A stretch of 64,000 nt of DNA, from the NCBI GenBank assembly GCA_047495785.1, contig JBLDXI010000046.1, forward strand, positions 806,001-870,000. The letters are read 5' to 3'. A program made the position numbers and the translations under genes. This DNA is from Lepidodermella squamata (Eukaryota; Gastrotricha). The number at the start of each line of letters is the position of its first letter. Positions within the stretch are counted from its first letter, which is position 1. Below are positions 1-11,397 of this stretch, in pieces. The notes beneath the pieces are model-generated. The model saw nothing but the letters and a program-made list of their open reading frames with translations. It was not told the DNA's origin and made no database searches.

Positions 1-712
1 GGTTTATTCTCTGTACTCGGGAAGTAAGGTACTAGTACAGCTTGTACAGCTTGTATCTTGTATGAATTAAACATGACAGGAAATAAGTGAAAAGTGGGGT
101 TTAGTGAAAATTGTTATACATCGTGAGATTTTGATGCCGCTTTCAAAATCAATTAACGAGGAGTCGATCGATATAAAAAATAGGTTGATATTCATCAGGG
201 TTGCAGAGAAAAATGGGTATCAACATTTCGGGGTGAAAATGTCAAATTACGAAAAATCCCTTAAAATAGTTGAGTTTTCATTATGTATATTAAAAATCCC
301 TCGCGAATATATTGCAATGTTTTTATGCGCTGTCGACAATTCTAAGAGTAATCTGTGAGGTGAGGAAACTTGCTATAATATTCAAAATTTTGCTGGGAAC
401 AAGCCAGTGTCCCTAGGACAACCTGAATCAGTGGATCCAGGCAGGGCATCTCTGATGTTTTTTTCCGTAAGGCGGAGTTTTTAAGGCGGAAGAGAGCCTC
501 CTGGAGGTCTGAAATTTGAAAATTCAAAATCCTCAAGAGTGTGAGCATATTGAATTGAAAAAATCAAGCCATCACACTTTTTGTGATTTGCTGGGAAATA
601 AAGAAAATTCGCCAGACGACACTTTTTACTGATTTCCGGTCACATCATAGTCATTAAATAAAGATAACAGCAACAGCAGTGCTCACGTCTCACTCGAACA
701 GACGAACGTCCG
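1..712. other. Intergenic stretch, no gene recognised
   Basis: Nothing here could be tied to a gene. A short plus-strand open frame near 104-358 has no recognisable domain, no splice context and no start context. The right end probably contains the 3' UTR of the minus-strand lectin-like gene that stops at 713. Confidence 0.5.
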
Positions 713-3700
713 TTATTCATCATAAGTTTCGCAAACTCCGTATAAGACGAAGGCCGAAATTTCGAATTGACACAAATCAGAAATCATGCGAGCAAGATTC
801 TTTGCAAAAGCCGTGCACAAATTAGAATCTCTGTCGTGAAAAAACAGAGCTTGATCGAATACAAAATCTGAACCGTCCGACCATTTCTGGTCGCCAGGAG
901 AAAGACCCACGTAGCCATATGTTATTGTGCTATGGGGTAACAGGTCACCAATCAGGGCTGCATCAGAAGCCGTTTTGACTGTTGCCAAGATACCATCCAC
1001 TCCCGAGCAGGCTTCGACTGCAGCCTGATAAGAATAACCAGACGAGCCATTGCCAACCAAAATCAGAGTTTTCCGAGCGTTTTGACACTGCGATTCGCCA
1101 CTGAACATAACGTTTCTTGGAAATCGTTTCTCCGTGTTGGCGTCACATCCGACAGCGCTCGGGCGGCAGGTTACTGAACCGTCGTCAGTTCGCAGGCATC
1201 GATGGTAAGTTATCTATAAACATATAGACTCAACATGTTGTCTAGGTTTCGCATATTATGAGACAGAGCGAGATAAAAAGAGTGTGGTTTCTCCTCTGGA
1301 AAGATAATTTCTGGGTTTGCGCTCCGATTTCTGATTGAATCATTGTATGAATGATTCATATATGAACCTGAGTTCAAACACCGTATTTTATCGAATAATA
1401 AATAACCTTGGATACTATTTGTTTCCGAACTCGAGAAATACCGTCATTTGGGGTAATCTGGGTCATTGGGGCTATTCGGGCGGATGTTCATGAAAACAGG
1501 GGAATGAGCATGGCTCAAAAACTACCCGGCCGTTAGCAATGACTTTTTGCACGGAGTTAGGTGGAAAGACGACCCACATACCGTAAAAATTCTATGGCCT
1601 GAGAATAAGTGGTTGTGAATTTGTGAGTTAACCGAATGGTTTTTGATTATAGGTTAAAAAACTAACTAAACTATAACCATCGATATGCACTGCATACGAA
1701 TAATTGCAAAAGATGCCAACTTTTGTTTCGAAAAAAGTGTTTAGTGACCTGGACTGGAACACTCGTTTTGCACTTCGAACACCTACGTCCATGGGTCGGG
1801 TGCCTACTTTGAGGTCAAATATCTCGAGTTGTATTCCAAAGCCCTTCGAGAGACCTATACCATCTGATAGAGGATAGAGCACATCCCTAACTTCAATTTT
1901 TGAAAAGCGCAGCCAAAACCCTGACCCTTTATCGAAATATAACAGATTAAGTTTCGCAAAACAGAAAAATAGAAAAATAGCGGAAACGCAACCCACGTTA
2001 GGCGATATTTCGCTGATGCATTTGTTGTGGTTCAGTTGAAAGGCCTGCGATTGCGAAAACAGCTTTTCCTGTCATTGAAAAAGCCGATACAGAGGGAACA
2101 ATTACACTATGTTTTTTTCGATACCTGAGATTGATCTTGAGGGCAGGCTGCATAGCATGACAGTCGTTCGGATGAATCCGAGCATGAAACGGCATTCTGT
2201 TGAATGTTGAACAAGAGTATCAGCTAAAGGGTAAATAAAACCCATTTTTGATAGCTCACTCCTAGCATGCAAGCAGCACGGTTGATGTAGACTTTGCTCG
2301 AGTACTGCTGAGTTTCATTGCCGGCGGAGCAGCCGGGGCTTTGCGGTCGACAGTCTGTGAATTTGCCAGTTGTCGAATCAAAACAGCGGATGTGCGGCTT
2401 CTCGGTGATCGGAACAGTGACTACGAATTAAAAAGGTAATGTTCATGTTCATGTATATTCTGCGCTCGTTTTTACAATATCGGTACATAATTACTTTGTA
2501 TGATAACAATTGTTGGTTATATTCCAAATTGCTATAATGGAGATCAATAATCGCGAATGTGGAAACCAACTAATTTTACGATGCCCGATGTCATATTGGG
2601 ATAGAAAAGGTACATATATTGGCCATTCCAAATTTTCGGCCACTCATTTACGAAAAGTTGACTCACCCGTGACGTTGATGCACGAGGTTAGATCCGAGTA
2701 TAGATTCGATTCTGTGGCCTAGGAGGGAAATGCAGGGAAAGTTAACATGTCACTGCGCTAAATTTATAATGTATTCGAAGGAGTATAACAACGCGTTATA
2801 AAATGATGAAAGAGTGCTGAAATACTAATAAACGAACCCAGTTTTCAGGGCAAACGTACGAATCAGGAACGCAGGTTTTGATAACGTTGTTCGAAGTGCA
2901 ACGCCGGAATTTCAATTTCTACGATGACAAAAAAGCTAACAAAAAAGGGAAGACAACAGTTAGAAATTTCCCACATCGAAAACGGCTCGTTGCTTCTCGC
3001 ATTCGTTAAGGTTGTATTTCAAACTCAGCGTTGCATTCTGATCGTTGAACCAGAACGTCTGAAACAAACGTCAAAGTACTTTAACGATAACAAAAATATG
3101 AAATAAAATCGAGATTTTGTGCCCGATTTCAATATTTTATCATAGAGACCGTAGTGATCAGAGTGCTCTTTCACGTGGTAATGGCCACTTGTTGCCAAAA
3201 ATTACCTATCCTGGCGATTTTCCAGTGGATATCGAATCGTCCCCTATGAGGTCGCCCTCACTCACTTATTAGCAGTTATTAGTAACTACCTTTCGACTAG
3301 AATATTTCTGTTTCAGACCTATCACTCGTTTCCATTATCGGAAAAAAACGGGAGAATCTAAAGTGGCAACTGAATCTTGGGAAACTCTTACAATTTCAGG
3401 TTCCTGTTGAGGCACTGGCATAACTTGGGCTGCTGTTTTGAGCTTTCAGCTAGATTCATCACCTTCAAATACCCTAAATGACATAAAAACTGAGTGCGTG
3501 AAGTTGACATAAGTGTGTGCAGTGAAGCAAATTACGAATGTATGCCAATAATTTTGATTTTTGAGAGCGCATTTCGAAAATGTGCATTTTTGGTCGAACA
3601 ATTTGAGACTCTGTTTCTCGACAACCATGATAGCTACGAACGCCGTTCAGATATCAATTTACTCCTTGTGCCTTGATCTATACAATAACCATGACATTTC

Positions 3701-4473
3701 ACCTGGTTAAGGTTTCTGATAAGGTGGATAGCTCGTTTTTCGGTGCAGCAGGTCGCAAGTAGAATAATTCAAGATACGAACATTTCGGCATGGTGGGATT
3801 TTCAGGAAACGATAGAGCGAGAATAGATCTACGTGACGCAAATAATGAGAAAGAAATATTAAATGGCCGATATCACGAAATCGCCCCCAAAAAATCAAAT
3901 GTTGCATGTAAAAGTGCTACATTGTCCAAGGTTGTCGAAAAATTCGGCAAATAAAATTAAGGAGGGGTTTTTCATTTATTTTTTGTTTCAAAGTAGCATC
4001 GTGAGTGCGCACTCTGATCACTACGTTCTCTATGTCTTTTATTAAAAGGCTTCTAACGTACATTCATATCACCTGGGTTGTTGCATCCGATGTTTCCAGG
4101 CACGCAAAACGTGGTAAGAGCTTCGTATTTGTAGCACATCCGGCCATTCTATGTAGACAGAACAGAGCGTTACTACACAAGATAATTCAACAATTGATAA
4201 ACGGACCCCAGTGTTACAGACGCCGGTTGTTCGAAAACTTCCGCCCCACTAGTCGGAGGAAAATTCATCAACTATCACGCTTGAAAATAAATCGTGACAA
4301 ACCTGATATTCGGTGAGTGGATCACAGCCATTGGCAGCTGGGACGCAGCTGGTGAACCTGTTGCTGAACTGCGAGAAGCATCGAACCCAGTTCAGCTGCT
4401 GTGTACCCAAGACCACTTCACTTGACGCTAGTAACAGGCATAGTAGCAGGAAAGCTTTGTTATGAGCTGTCAT
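713..4473 (-). CDS. Secreted modular protein with C-terminal C-type lectin-like domain (multi-exon, model incomplete)
   Basis: The start exon is about 4473-4303 and encodes a signal peptide with core FLLLCLLLASS. The last exon is about 1213-713. Further exons I can place are about 4148-4073, 3058-2975, 2918-2838, 2718-2667, 2420-2260 and, less surely, one near 2055-2000. Several exons repeat a Cys pattern: an RC pair, then C-x-P, then another Cys after 6-8 residues (for example WVRCF...SCVPAANGC and HIRCF...DCRPQSPGC). The last exon begins with the same pattern and then shows a C-type lectin-like domain: a Cys after YQAAVEA, YVGLSPGDQKWSDG, LCTAF, ISDLC and FVLYGVCE. The usual calcium-binding EPN/QPD and WND motifs are not seen, so sugar binding is uncertain. 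It is probably a secreted recognition or matrix protein. Exons between 3.06 and 4.07 kb may be missing from this model. Confidence 0.65.
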
Positions 4474-5674
4474 TTCACTAGATTGATGCATATAATTCAA
4501 GCAGATGAAATCAAATTGAAATTTAATGAGAAATGAAGCGAATTGAGATAAAAATGAACGTGTTTTCAAAGCCCGGGCGATCACGTGTATTTTACGGCGC
4601 ACGCTCGAAATTATTGAAAAAATACCCTGTAAACATCACGTGATTTTGTTTTGCTAAGCAGTATTTTGCTAAAATAAAACCCGAACATTAAATGAATGAA
4701 TGATGCAGGGGCGTAACCATCTGGTTGTTTTGGTTGTTCAAACAACTACCAAAATGAAAACTCAAAACCCCCTATATCGGCCTAAATGGCTAAAATTGCT
4801 TTTAAAAAGGGGAGGAAATGTTTCGAAAGTGCCAAAAACTTTCTAGCTTCGCCCTAAATCTCGATTTATTCGATATTTGCTATTGAAAATCGGCTCTAAT
4901 CGACCTTGGTCCTTGGATTATCTCGGGTAAAATTCAAATTTCACCCAGAGATCCATAACAACCACCAAAAAAGTTTTGTTCATGTAACCAGGGTGATTCA
5001 ACGGCAAACGGCAATCGTCTAAGCACTTTGAAAAACTGAGTCAAAAAAACGAGTTTTAATCTGACCAAAATTGACCAAAATTGACCAAAATCTGACCAAA
5101 ATTAAAATTTAGGGTGGTAACTTGCCGGGAAATTCACGCCGTCGCAGATTTTTTTTTATAAAAATTAATTGCTCAGGGTGTTTTTTGGAGAAACAATTAT
5201 TCATCAGCATCTATGCTACGGACTCGATTTTTCGAATTTGATTGGAATCTATCGGCCGATCGAATTTTTGGGCCTCGAAGATGAACATCTCGGAATTCAG
5301 GGACCTGAATTTTATCAGAAACTTTCGAACAAGACCTTTTAAGGACTTCGAAATCGGTCGCGGCGATCTATAGAGCTTCAGCCACCTAGGTAAAAGCTGG
5401 TTAGTTTCGGTTAGCTTCGAAAAATGGTTTCTCCAGCCAAGTTACATCTCATCACTTCAATAGGCCATATCGGAAATAATTACATTTAAAATTAAATTAT
5501 CCAACATCCGATCGTCTCAAAGTTGAAATTTGAAGTTCCAATGTTTTCCAATCACCTAAAATTGAAGTTGGGCAAATTGAAGTTTTATTGATTTTAAAAG
5601 ACTTCGTTTGTCAATGGTTTTTCAATTAATTTCAATATTTATTCAGTAATATTTATATTTATTATGTCTATTTT
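4474..5674. other. Intergenic stretch with a short tandem repeat
   Basis: This region separates the start of the lectin-like gene from the 3' end of the fucosyltransferase-like gene. I see no coding region. It holds a small tandem repeat at about 5061-5104 and AT-rich sequence towards the right end. Confidence 0.5.
5061..5104. repeat. Short tandem repeat, about 11-base unit
   Basis: Four near-perfect copies of a TTGACCAAAA-type unit lie in a row in noncoding DNA. No function is indicated. Confidence 0.7.
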
Positions 5675-7852
5675 TCACATCAAATCGTACAGAAATATTG
5701 ACGACGTTTTAGGCATAGGTTCCACGTTGAAATCTTCAAAATACGGCTCATAGCCATTTCGAACCCAGTGCACGAATCGCCGAGTTGGTACCAGGGTCAA
5801 ATGCGAAGCTGATTCCGCGAACCCACTGCGCGTTATTATCAAATAATCCATTTTCGTCAGTAAATACCAATCGACAAACGTTTTAGCCGCTTCATACCAC
5901 ATTTTTTCGTTGTTTTCAAGTTCTGCCAGCCGATTTTTGTGCGTCAGATCAAAATTATCGATATGTCGAGTTGTTAGATTGAAGCCGTGATCGGTGTTGA
6001 ATATTTTCACATTTGGCAGCTTGCCAAGTTCGGCACTCACGTTGCGCCACGCCACGTCCCAATCGGTGGTCACAAAAATTGTAACGCTAACGTTTGAACC
6101 GATAACTTGGTTAATGACCCGTGTCGTTTCGTCAACGTAATATTTGAAATGATTAGGCTGGATTCTTTCGCTTGTATTTTCGACACCTAAAAAATGAGGC
6201 AAACAATTTGCGATTGGAAAAGATTGATTTGTGAAATAATTGAAGCTTTGAAAATTTTGAACTTGGAAATTTAAATTGCCTGATCTATGCTGAAAGTGTC
6301 CCTGAGCTACTACGACAGCACCTCAACCTCGTTCGCTGTCGATAGCCGACTCGTTTCGCCTCGCCCCTTCGGCCGCACAATTGACCGACCCGAACTCGGC
6401 CCCGTGCTACGTCACCTGGACCTCGGCGAGCCCCTACCCCTGCCTAGCCGCTTTCGGCCGTTCCGGCCCGCCTGGCACGAACGACTCGAAGGACGAAGCC
6501 GGAGTATTCTACACTCCGCTGGAACTCGCTTAAAGCTGGACCTCGAACTTTAGGGTGTTCATATGGGAAACCCTTGAAATGCCGCAAGAAGATGAAATTA
6601 AAAACTCACGTTCTGTTCGAAGTTGAAGTCCAATTTTCACAGAATTCACCCATTGCTGCCGGCCAACAGTTCGATCGACAATTTCGACCAGCAATTGCTT
6701 CAATTTGTCATTCGGCCTCGCCAGCAGAGCTCTCAACGCGCCGGAAATCGCGAGTTTGTAGTCACCCAAAATCCGACCATCCAATTCGAAAATAGCCGGG
6801 ACATTTTTGAACAAATTTTTGAAAAATGCCTTATTATTCAATACGGAATCGATGCCGGTAAATCGATTGGACATGACCAGCAAATTCGCGTCATTCGCGT
6901 ATTTTTCAGTGAAATTCAAATTCCCAAGCTCGGCCTCGAATAATTGGTCCTTGATATCGCCGCGATGTAGGAACCACACAGCTTTCGCCTTCGATTTTAA
7001 CAGATTTTCGTAGTAATCGAACTCTTTGATTTTATAAAATTTCGCGTTGACTTCGAAATAATCCGAAATGTCAGATGGCATAACCCAGTCGAAGTGGAAA
7101 AGGCGATTTGTAGCCATAGCTAAGTAAAACGCCAAAACTGAGCCTCGCAGCCGGTCGCCGAATCCGAAGCATTTGTGCCGTTTCACCCAGCAGTTTGAGT
7201 TCAATTCTCGGAGAACGAAAAACAGCTTGTCGTAGCATTCTATTGTTGGAAATCGACAAGTGGCCGAGACAAATTTCAGCTTCTAAAAAGTTATTAAAAA
7301 AATTCAGCTAAAGGATTTTTGAAATTTTAAATTCAAATTTCATTTCAAAAATTGAAGTTCAAATATTTGAAAAATTTAAATTTCATTTCATTTAAATAAT
7401 AATAAATAATAAATAATAATAATATAGTAAAACAGAATTAACTACTTTTTGAAATTGAAATTTATTTTGAAAAAAATAGGAAAATAATTTTGAATTTTGA
7501 AAAACGAATCTTCAATTTTTTATCGATCAATTCAAGTTAAAAACCAATCTTGTACCTTATTTTTAGGAGGATTTCCGAAATAATTTGCTCGAATTTGATC
7601 GGCTATGAGTTGAGCTCGATTTTGCCTGCTTCTTGCCGCAACAGTTGCCAACTTCGAAATAGCTTCCCGAACCCTGGAATCCTGAGGTTCAGCTTCAAAA
7701 ATCGCCTGCCAATCATTTCGCCTGATTTGATACGACCAAAATTGCGGCGGTTTGTTGCTCGCACTATTATCCGGCTGATTTAGGGTAAAAATAACGCAAG
7801 TTAAGAAAAATGACAAAACAAAAATTTGAATAATTCTCTCGAATCGAATCAT
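5675..7852 (-). CDS. GDP-fucose-type fucosyltransferase-like type II membrane protein (3 exons)
   Basis: The exons are 7852-7556, 7282-6610 and 6186-5675. The splice phases agree and give 493 residues. A Met 18 codons upstream (7906) is also possible. I chose the inner Met because it directly precedes the anchor (FERIIQIFVLSFFLTCVIFT), which fits a Golgi type II protein. Exon 2 carries CFGFGDRLRG followed by SVLAFYLA. This is the phosphate/GDP-binding signature style seen in alpha-1,6 and related fucosyltransferases (GT23/NodZ-like). The C-terminal part contains YLIITRSGFAESA, which resembles the D-x-x-x-x-S-x-S-G-F motif of these families. The likely role is transfer of fucose to glycans in the Golgi; the acceptor cannot be predicted. 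The gene lies head-to-head with the GT6 gene. Intron 2 contains a GC-rich insert. Two decayed copies lie at about 16.3 and 24.6 kb. Confidence 0.7.
6285..6553. other. GC-rich insert in intron 2 of the fucosyltransferase-like gene
   Basis: The intron is AT-rich at both ends, but this roughly 270-base core is strongly GC-rich and full of CTCGA/CGAC/CCGG-type words. It is open for 88 codons on the plus strand, opposite to the host gene. The predicted peptide (Arg/Pro/Leu-rich) matches nothing I recognise. It may be a foreign or repeat-derived insertion. Confidence 0.5.
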
Positions 7853-7972
7853 TTTTGTGGTAAAATAACGCGCGCCGTGAAAAGAAATGATGAATCGAGC
7901 CCGCACGTGCCAAGGTTTCTTCTAGAAAAAATACCTAATTTTCTTCATTTACGTTTTGATTCTCGATAAATA
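7853..7972. promoter_or_regulatory. Putative shared bidirectional promoter between the fucosyltransferase-like gene and GT6
   Basis: Only 120 bases separate the two divergent start codons (66 if the upstream fucosyltransferase Met is used). Any 5' promoter must therefore be shared or overlap the other gene. No specific element is identified. This is inferred from spacing alone. Confidence 0.4.
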
Positions 7973-9483
7973 ATGGTCGTCTATAATATTAATTGGAGAA
8001 ATTTGGCCATTGTCGTTTTGGGATTTTTCTCGTCCCTAACGCTGTTTTTACTTGCAATTAGCCATCAATCTGGTGGGGACATTTTCCCAAGGTCGAGTCG
8101 ATTTTCGCCTGCCGAACCGCAGGAATTACCGCCGGTCGAGAAAATCGCACCTGACCTTATTCATGTTGGCATTTTTCTAACAGCCCTTGGGCAATACGTT
8201 AATTACACGAAAGGCTTCGTTGAAACGGCGAGAAAATTCTTCCTGGCCGATTTCCGCGATCGTTACAAGGTGCATTACTTCGTATTTACCGATCACCCTG
8301 AGCAAGCTGTTGAAAGTATCGATGGGGATGTGGTTCTGACTAGGCAGAAAAGGTTCGGCTGGCCGGGCGATTCGATGCTTCGAACAGAGCTTTACCTGAA
8401 TGCGACGGCGAAAAAGAAAAGGGTTGGTAATTGGTAATTCTAAAAAATGACCTAGATTCGGACATTAAAAAAGTAGTCTCCCAAATTTTGAAGAAGGACC
8501 TTGAATAGCTTTGAAAATTTGAAAATTTAATTTTTCAACTTATATCTCAAAATTTCAAAAATGACCTAGTTTTGGACATGACAAAAAATTCTTCAAATGC
8601 ATCAAATTCCAAATTTTCAAATCGAAATTTATCATTTTTTAATATTTTTGAAATTTGAAAATGTATCGAAAAATTAAAAGTGACCTAGATTTGGACATCA
8701 ATGTTGTTGTCTCCCCGATCTTGAAAAATCGTCTTAAATTTCAAAATCAAATTTTTCTAAATTTTCAAATTTTTTTAAAATTAATTCAAAATCCGTCGAA
8801 ATTAGAACGCTTAATTTTAAAAATTAAAAAATTTCAGTTTAAATAATTTCCAGGTCAAATGTTGCGACTATGCGTTTTCTTTCGATATTGACGTAATTTT
8901 CGCCGGCCACGTTGGCCCGGAAATTCTCGGCGAACTCGTTGCTATTCAACACAATGGATTTGTCGAGAAGCACAACCGATCAACGTACCCTTACGAATCG
9001 AGCCTGACGTCATCTTGCGCCTACGTAGCGCCAGATGAGGGCTATGAGTATTTCACCGGGGCTGTTTACGGCGGCCGGTGGGACCACGTCGAGGCGCTGT
9101 GGCGGTGGATGGCTGGGTGTTCTCATCGCGATTTGGACGAAGGCACGTGGCCGATTTGGCACGATGAGAGCTACCTGAATCGGTATTTGATCGACCACCC
9201 GCCGACGGTTATTCTCAGCCCGTCTTACTACTGCGGCGAAAGTAATTATCCAGCTATTACTATCAGTTAAAGGGGTACCGATTTGGTACTCAAACATTGA
9301 GGTTCCAGCCAATAAAATATAATTGTTTGATCTTTTAATTTTTTTAAATTTGAACCCAAACAATTTATCAAAATTTTTATCAACTTTTATCATTATCAAT
9401 TTTCAGATAACTGTGTGTGGCCATACGACCGGAAAATAATTTGCCTGGACAAGGACTATGGAACGATAAGAAATGACCCATGA
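7973..9483 (+). CDS. GT6-family (ABO/alpha-1,3-galactosyltransferase-like) glycosyltransferase, 3 exons
   Basis: The exons are 7973-8422, 8854-9241 and 9407-9483. The phases agree and give 304 residues. An N-terminal anchor (LAIVVLGFFSSLTLFLLAI) predicts a type II Golgi protein. GT6 landmarks appear in order: YKVHYFVFTDHP, GWPGDSMLR, the metal-binding DxD as FDIDVIF followed by GPEILGELVA, STYPYE, GYEYFTGAVYGG, the catalytic-region WHDESYLNRYL, PTVILSPSYY, and a C-terminal LDKDYGTIRNDP equivalent to the RNN/RNP tail of vertebrate members. GT6 enzymes transfer Gal or GalNAc in alpha-1,3 linkage from UDP-sugar with retention. Donor choice cannot be read from this sequence. The length is close to that of vertebrate members. 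Exons 2-3 are duplicated at 17.8-18.5 kb. Confidence 0.88.
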
Positions 9484-10333
9484 AAGAACACTCGGTGATG
9501 ACTATGTTTGGATATTTCATGGTTTCTCTTTTTCGAGCACCTGTTTTGACTGCTTGATATACAAATAAATTGAAAAATGAAAGAACTTATTTTTTTTCAT
9601 CATTCATAAAAAGGTCGCCTCAATGATGCGTGCGCCGTGCTTTTTTCCGGTGAAGTTTTAACCCGATTGGAGCCTGTGAGAATTCATGAACAAACATGAA
9701 CGAGGAGAAATAAAATCGTAGAATAACAATCGATATCGTATCATTTCATTCATAATTATTAGAGCGTATTTTTAACCTCGAATTGTAACAAACACCCATT
9801 TTTTACCGCTCGATCAGCCTTTTTGAGAAGTATTTTTAATTTTTAATTTTAGAATCATCTAAACAGCTAATAAGCTAGCTGGTGATGAAATTTGATGATA
9901 TCAAATCTATTTTTGTAACTGAACTTTCTTCTTGCAGATCTTATGTGATTGAATCGTAACTTTAATCCTATAGTTTTCGAAATCGGGCTTGCACCCCAAG
10001 ATCGGCCAGCCGAGCCTGCTCCAAAGTCCAGATACTTTCAAACTCAAGGACTTTTAACTACCTTAAACCAACTGGCAGAAAAACAGGTCGCTGGCACGTG
10101 CCAACAAAATCGGATCTTCGCGTGCGGTAAATAAGCTGGCACGTGCGTGAGCGACTAAAATTTGGTTCGGGCCGTGCTTGCTAAAAATCTTCATTCACAG
10201 CCTGGTCAAGTCAGACGATTGATGTTCGCCATTTCGAATCAATGTCAATATGTTCTAGCACAAAATCAATTTGTGCAAAACGTTATCGAGCTATTCAAAA
10301 TTCTGCATCATTAATCGAACGCAAACTGTGCTA
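9484..10333. other. Intergenic stretch between GT6 and the R2-like fragment
   Basis: No gene is seen. The sequence is clearly related to 18.5-19.7 kb in the second duplication unit, for example around the GAGCTATTCAAAA word at about 10289 and 19677. Confidence 0.6.
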
Positions 10334-11233
10334 TTATTTCATCGAATAGTTTGAAATTTGAATTATTCGATTTTTGGCCTCCAAGAAAATGATGAATCTT
10401 AGATTGTATCTTTCCTTGAAGTAGTCTGCACAAGGCTCGTAGTGTGCCCGTTTTTCTTTGTCAACTTCCAGGGCTTGATCTGGGCTTTTTTCGAAGCGGA
10501 TGGTAGGGTCCACGATCCACCCTTCTCTCGTGTTTTTATTGAAGGCGATAATGTCGACCCTTTTGAGGCCGTCATTTTCTGCGAGGCAGGAAACTTCCTC
10601 GTAGACTTCGAGGGTCTTGTTCTTACGCAAGGAGTCTGCGATCATAGTTCGCACTCTATGACGGCGGGCGTTGCGAAGCAGAGCACCGCGATGGCAGAAA
10701 CCAAGGACATGTGAGAGGGATTCATACTCGCAGTCACAGTGGCGACAGCGGGGTGCGGGGTCCATCAAGGGGCTCCTTCCAGGCAGTGCACGAACCGGTG
10801 TCCGTCGTCATTTTGATCGCCGTAGTCCATTCGTTGACTGAGAGACCGGACTTGTTACTGATCCACTTATTACAGGCTGGCATTTCTCGGTACAGGTGGG
10901 CACCCCGGCCCTTATTGCTTTCAGCCCATTCGTTGAACGATCTTTCTCGCAAGATCGCGCGCAGTTGTTGTCCCACTTGCTTCCGATTACTCGTCGATGG
11001 CGAGTGAGGCTAGGCAGCTCTTCATTTCTGCCTCGAAATCTTTGCAGATACTGAGGTGAGGGTGGTTGAGCCTGGCAAGTTTCATTGAGATGCAGAAGTG
11101 TTGTATAAAACATTCCCAACTTCATTAGCCCAAGACCACGCCAGCTGCGGCTCGCATACAGGTACGCGTTGGGTGTGTCTCTCGGCAGCTCCAGTGTTTG
11201 CTTGACACGAGTTGCGCACGAGGCCGTCGACAT
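10334..11233 (-). mobile_element. 3' fragment of an R2-like non-LTR retrotransposon
   Basis: Two overlapping minus-strand frames (11233-10808 and 10768-10334) together cover the C-terminal end of an R2-clade type polyprotein. The upstream part has LPRDTPNAYLYASRSWRGLG, as found after the reverse transcriptase. The downstream part has the CCHC knuckle (CRHC, then H, then C) with SHVLGFCHRGALLRNARRHR. This is followed by the restriction-like endonuclease region: VDIIAFN, WIVDPTIRFE and YEPCADYFKERY. The fragment is broken by a frameshift and lacks the reverse transcriptase, so it is a dead 5'-truncated copy. It is absent from the equivalent place in duplication unit 2. Confidence 0.8.
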
Positions 11234-11397
11234 CGTTCAAGAACGAGGCTGGTAGCTTGTATCTTTATTATTTAGAATTCAAGATTTTGATAAACTATAG
11301 CCTATTCAAGCTTTAACGCATTTGTCATCGTGCTCTAAACTTGGCATTTGAACTATGTCATTGCTGAATTAAACATGTTATGTCCTATTGTGTAGTA

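Noticed and set aside
6287-6553. 88-residue plus-strand frame as a gene
   Set aside because: It lies in an intron of the fucosyltransferase-like gene, has no domain, and its openness is explained by high GC.
9010-9399. Minus-strand frame opposite GT6 exon 2
   Set aside because: The plus strand carries clear GT6 motifs and matching exon phases; the antisense frame is a shadow and recurs in the truncated copy for the same reason.
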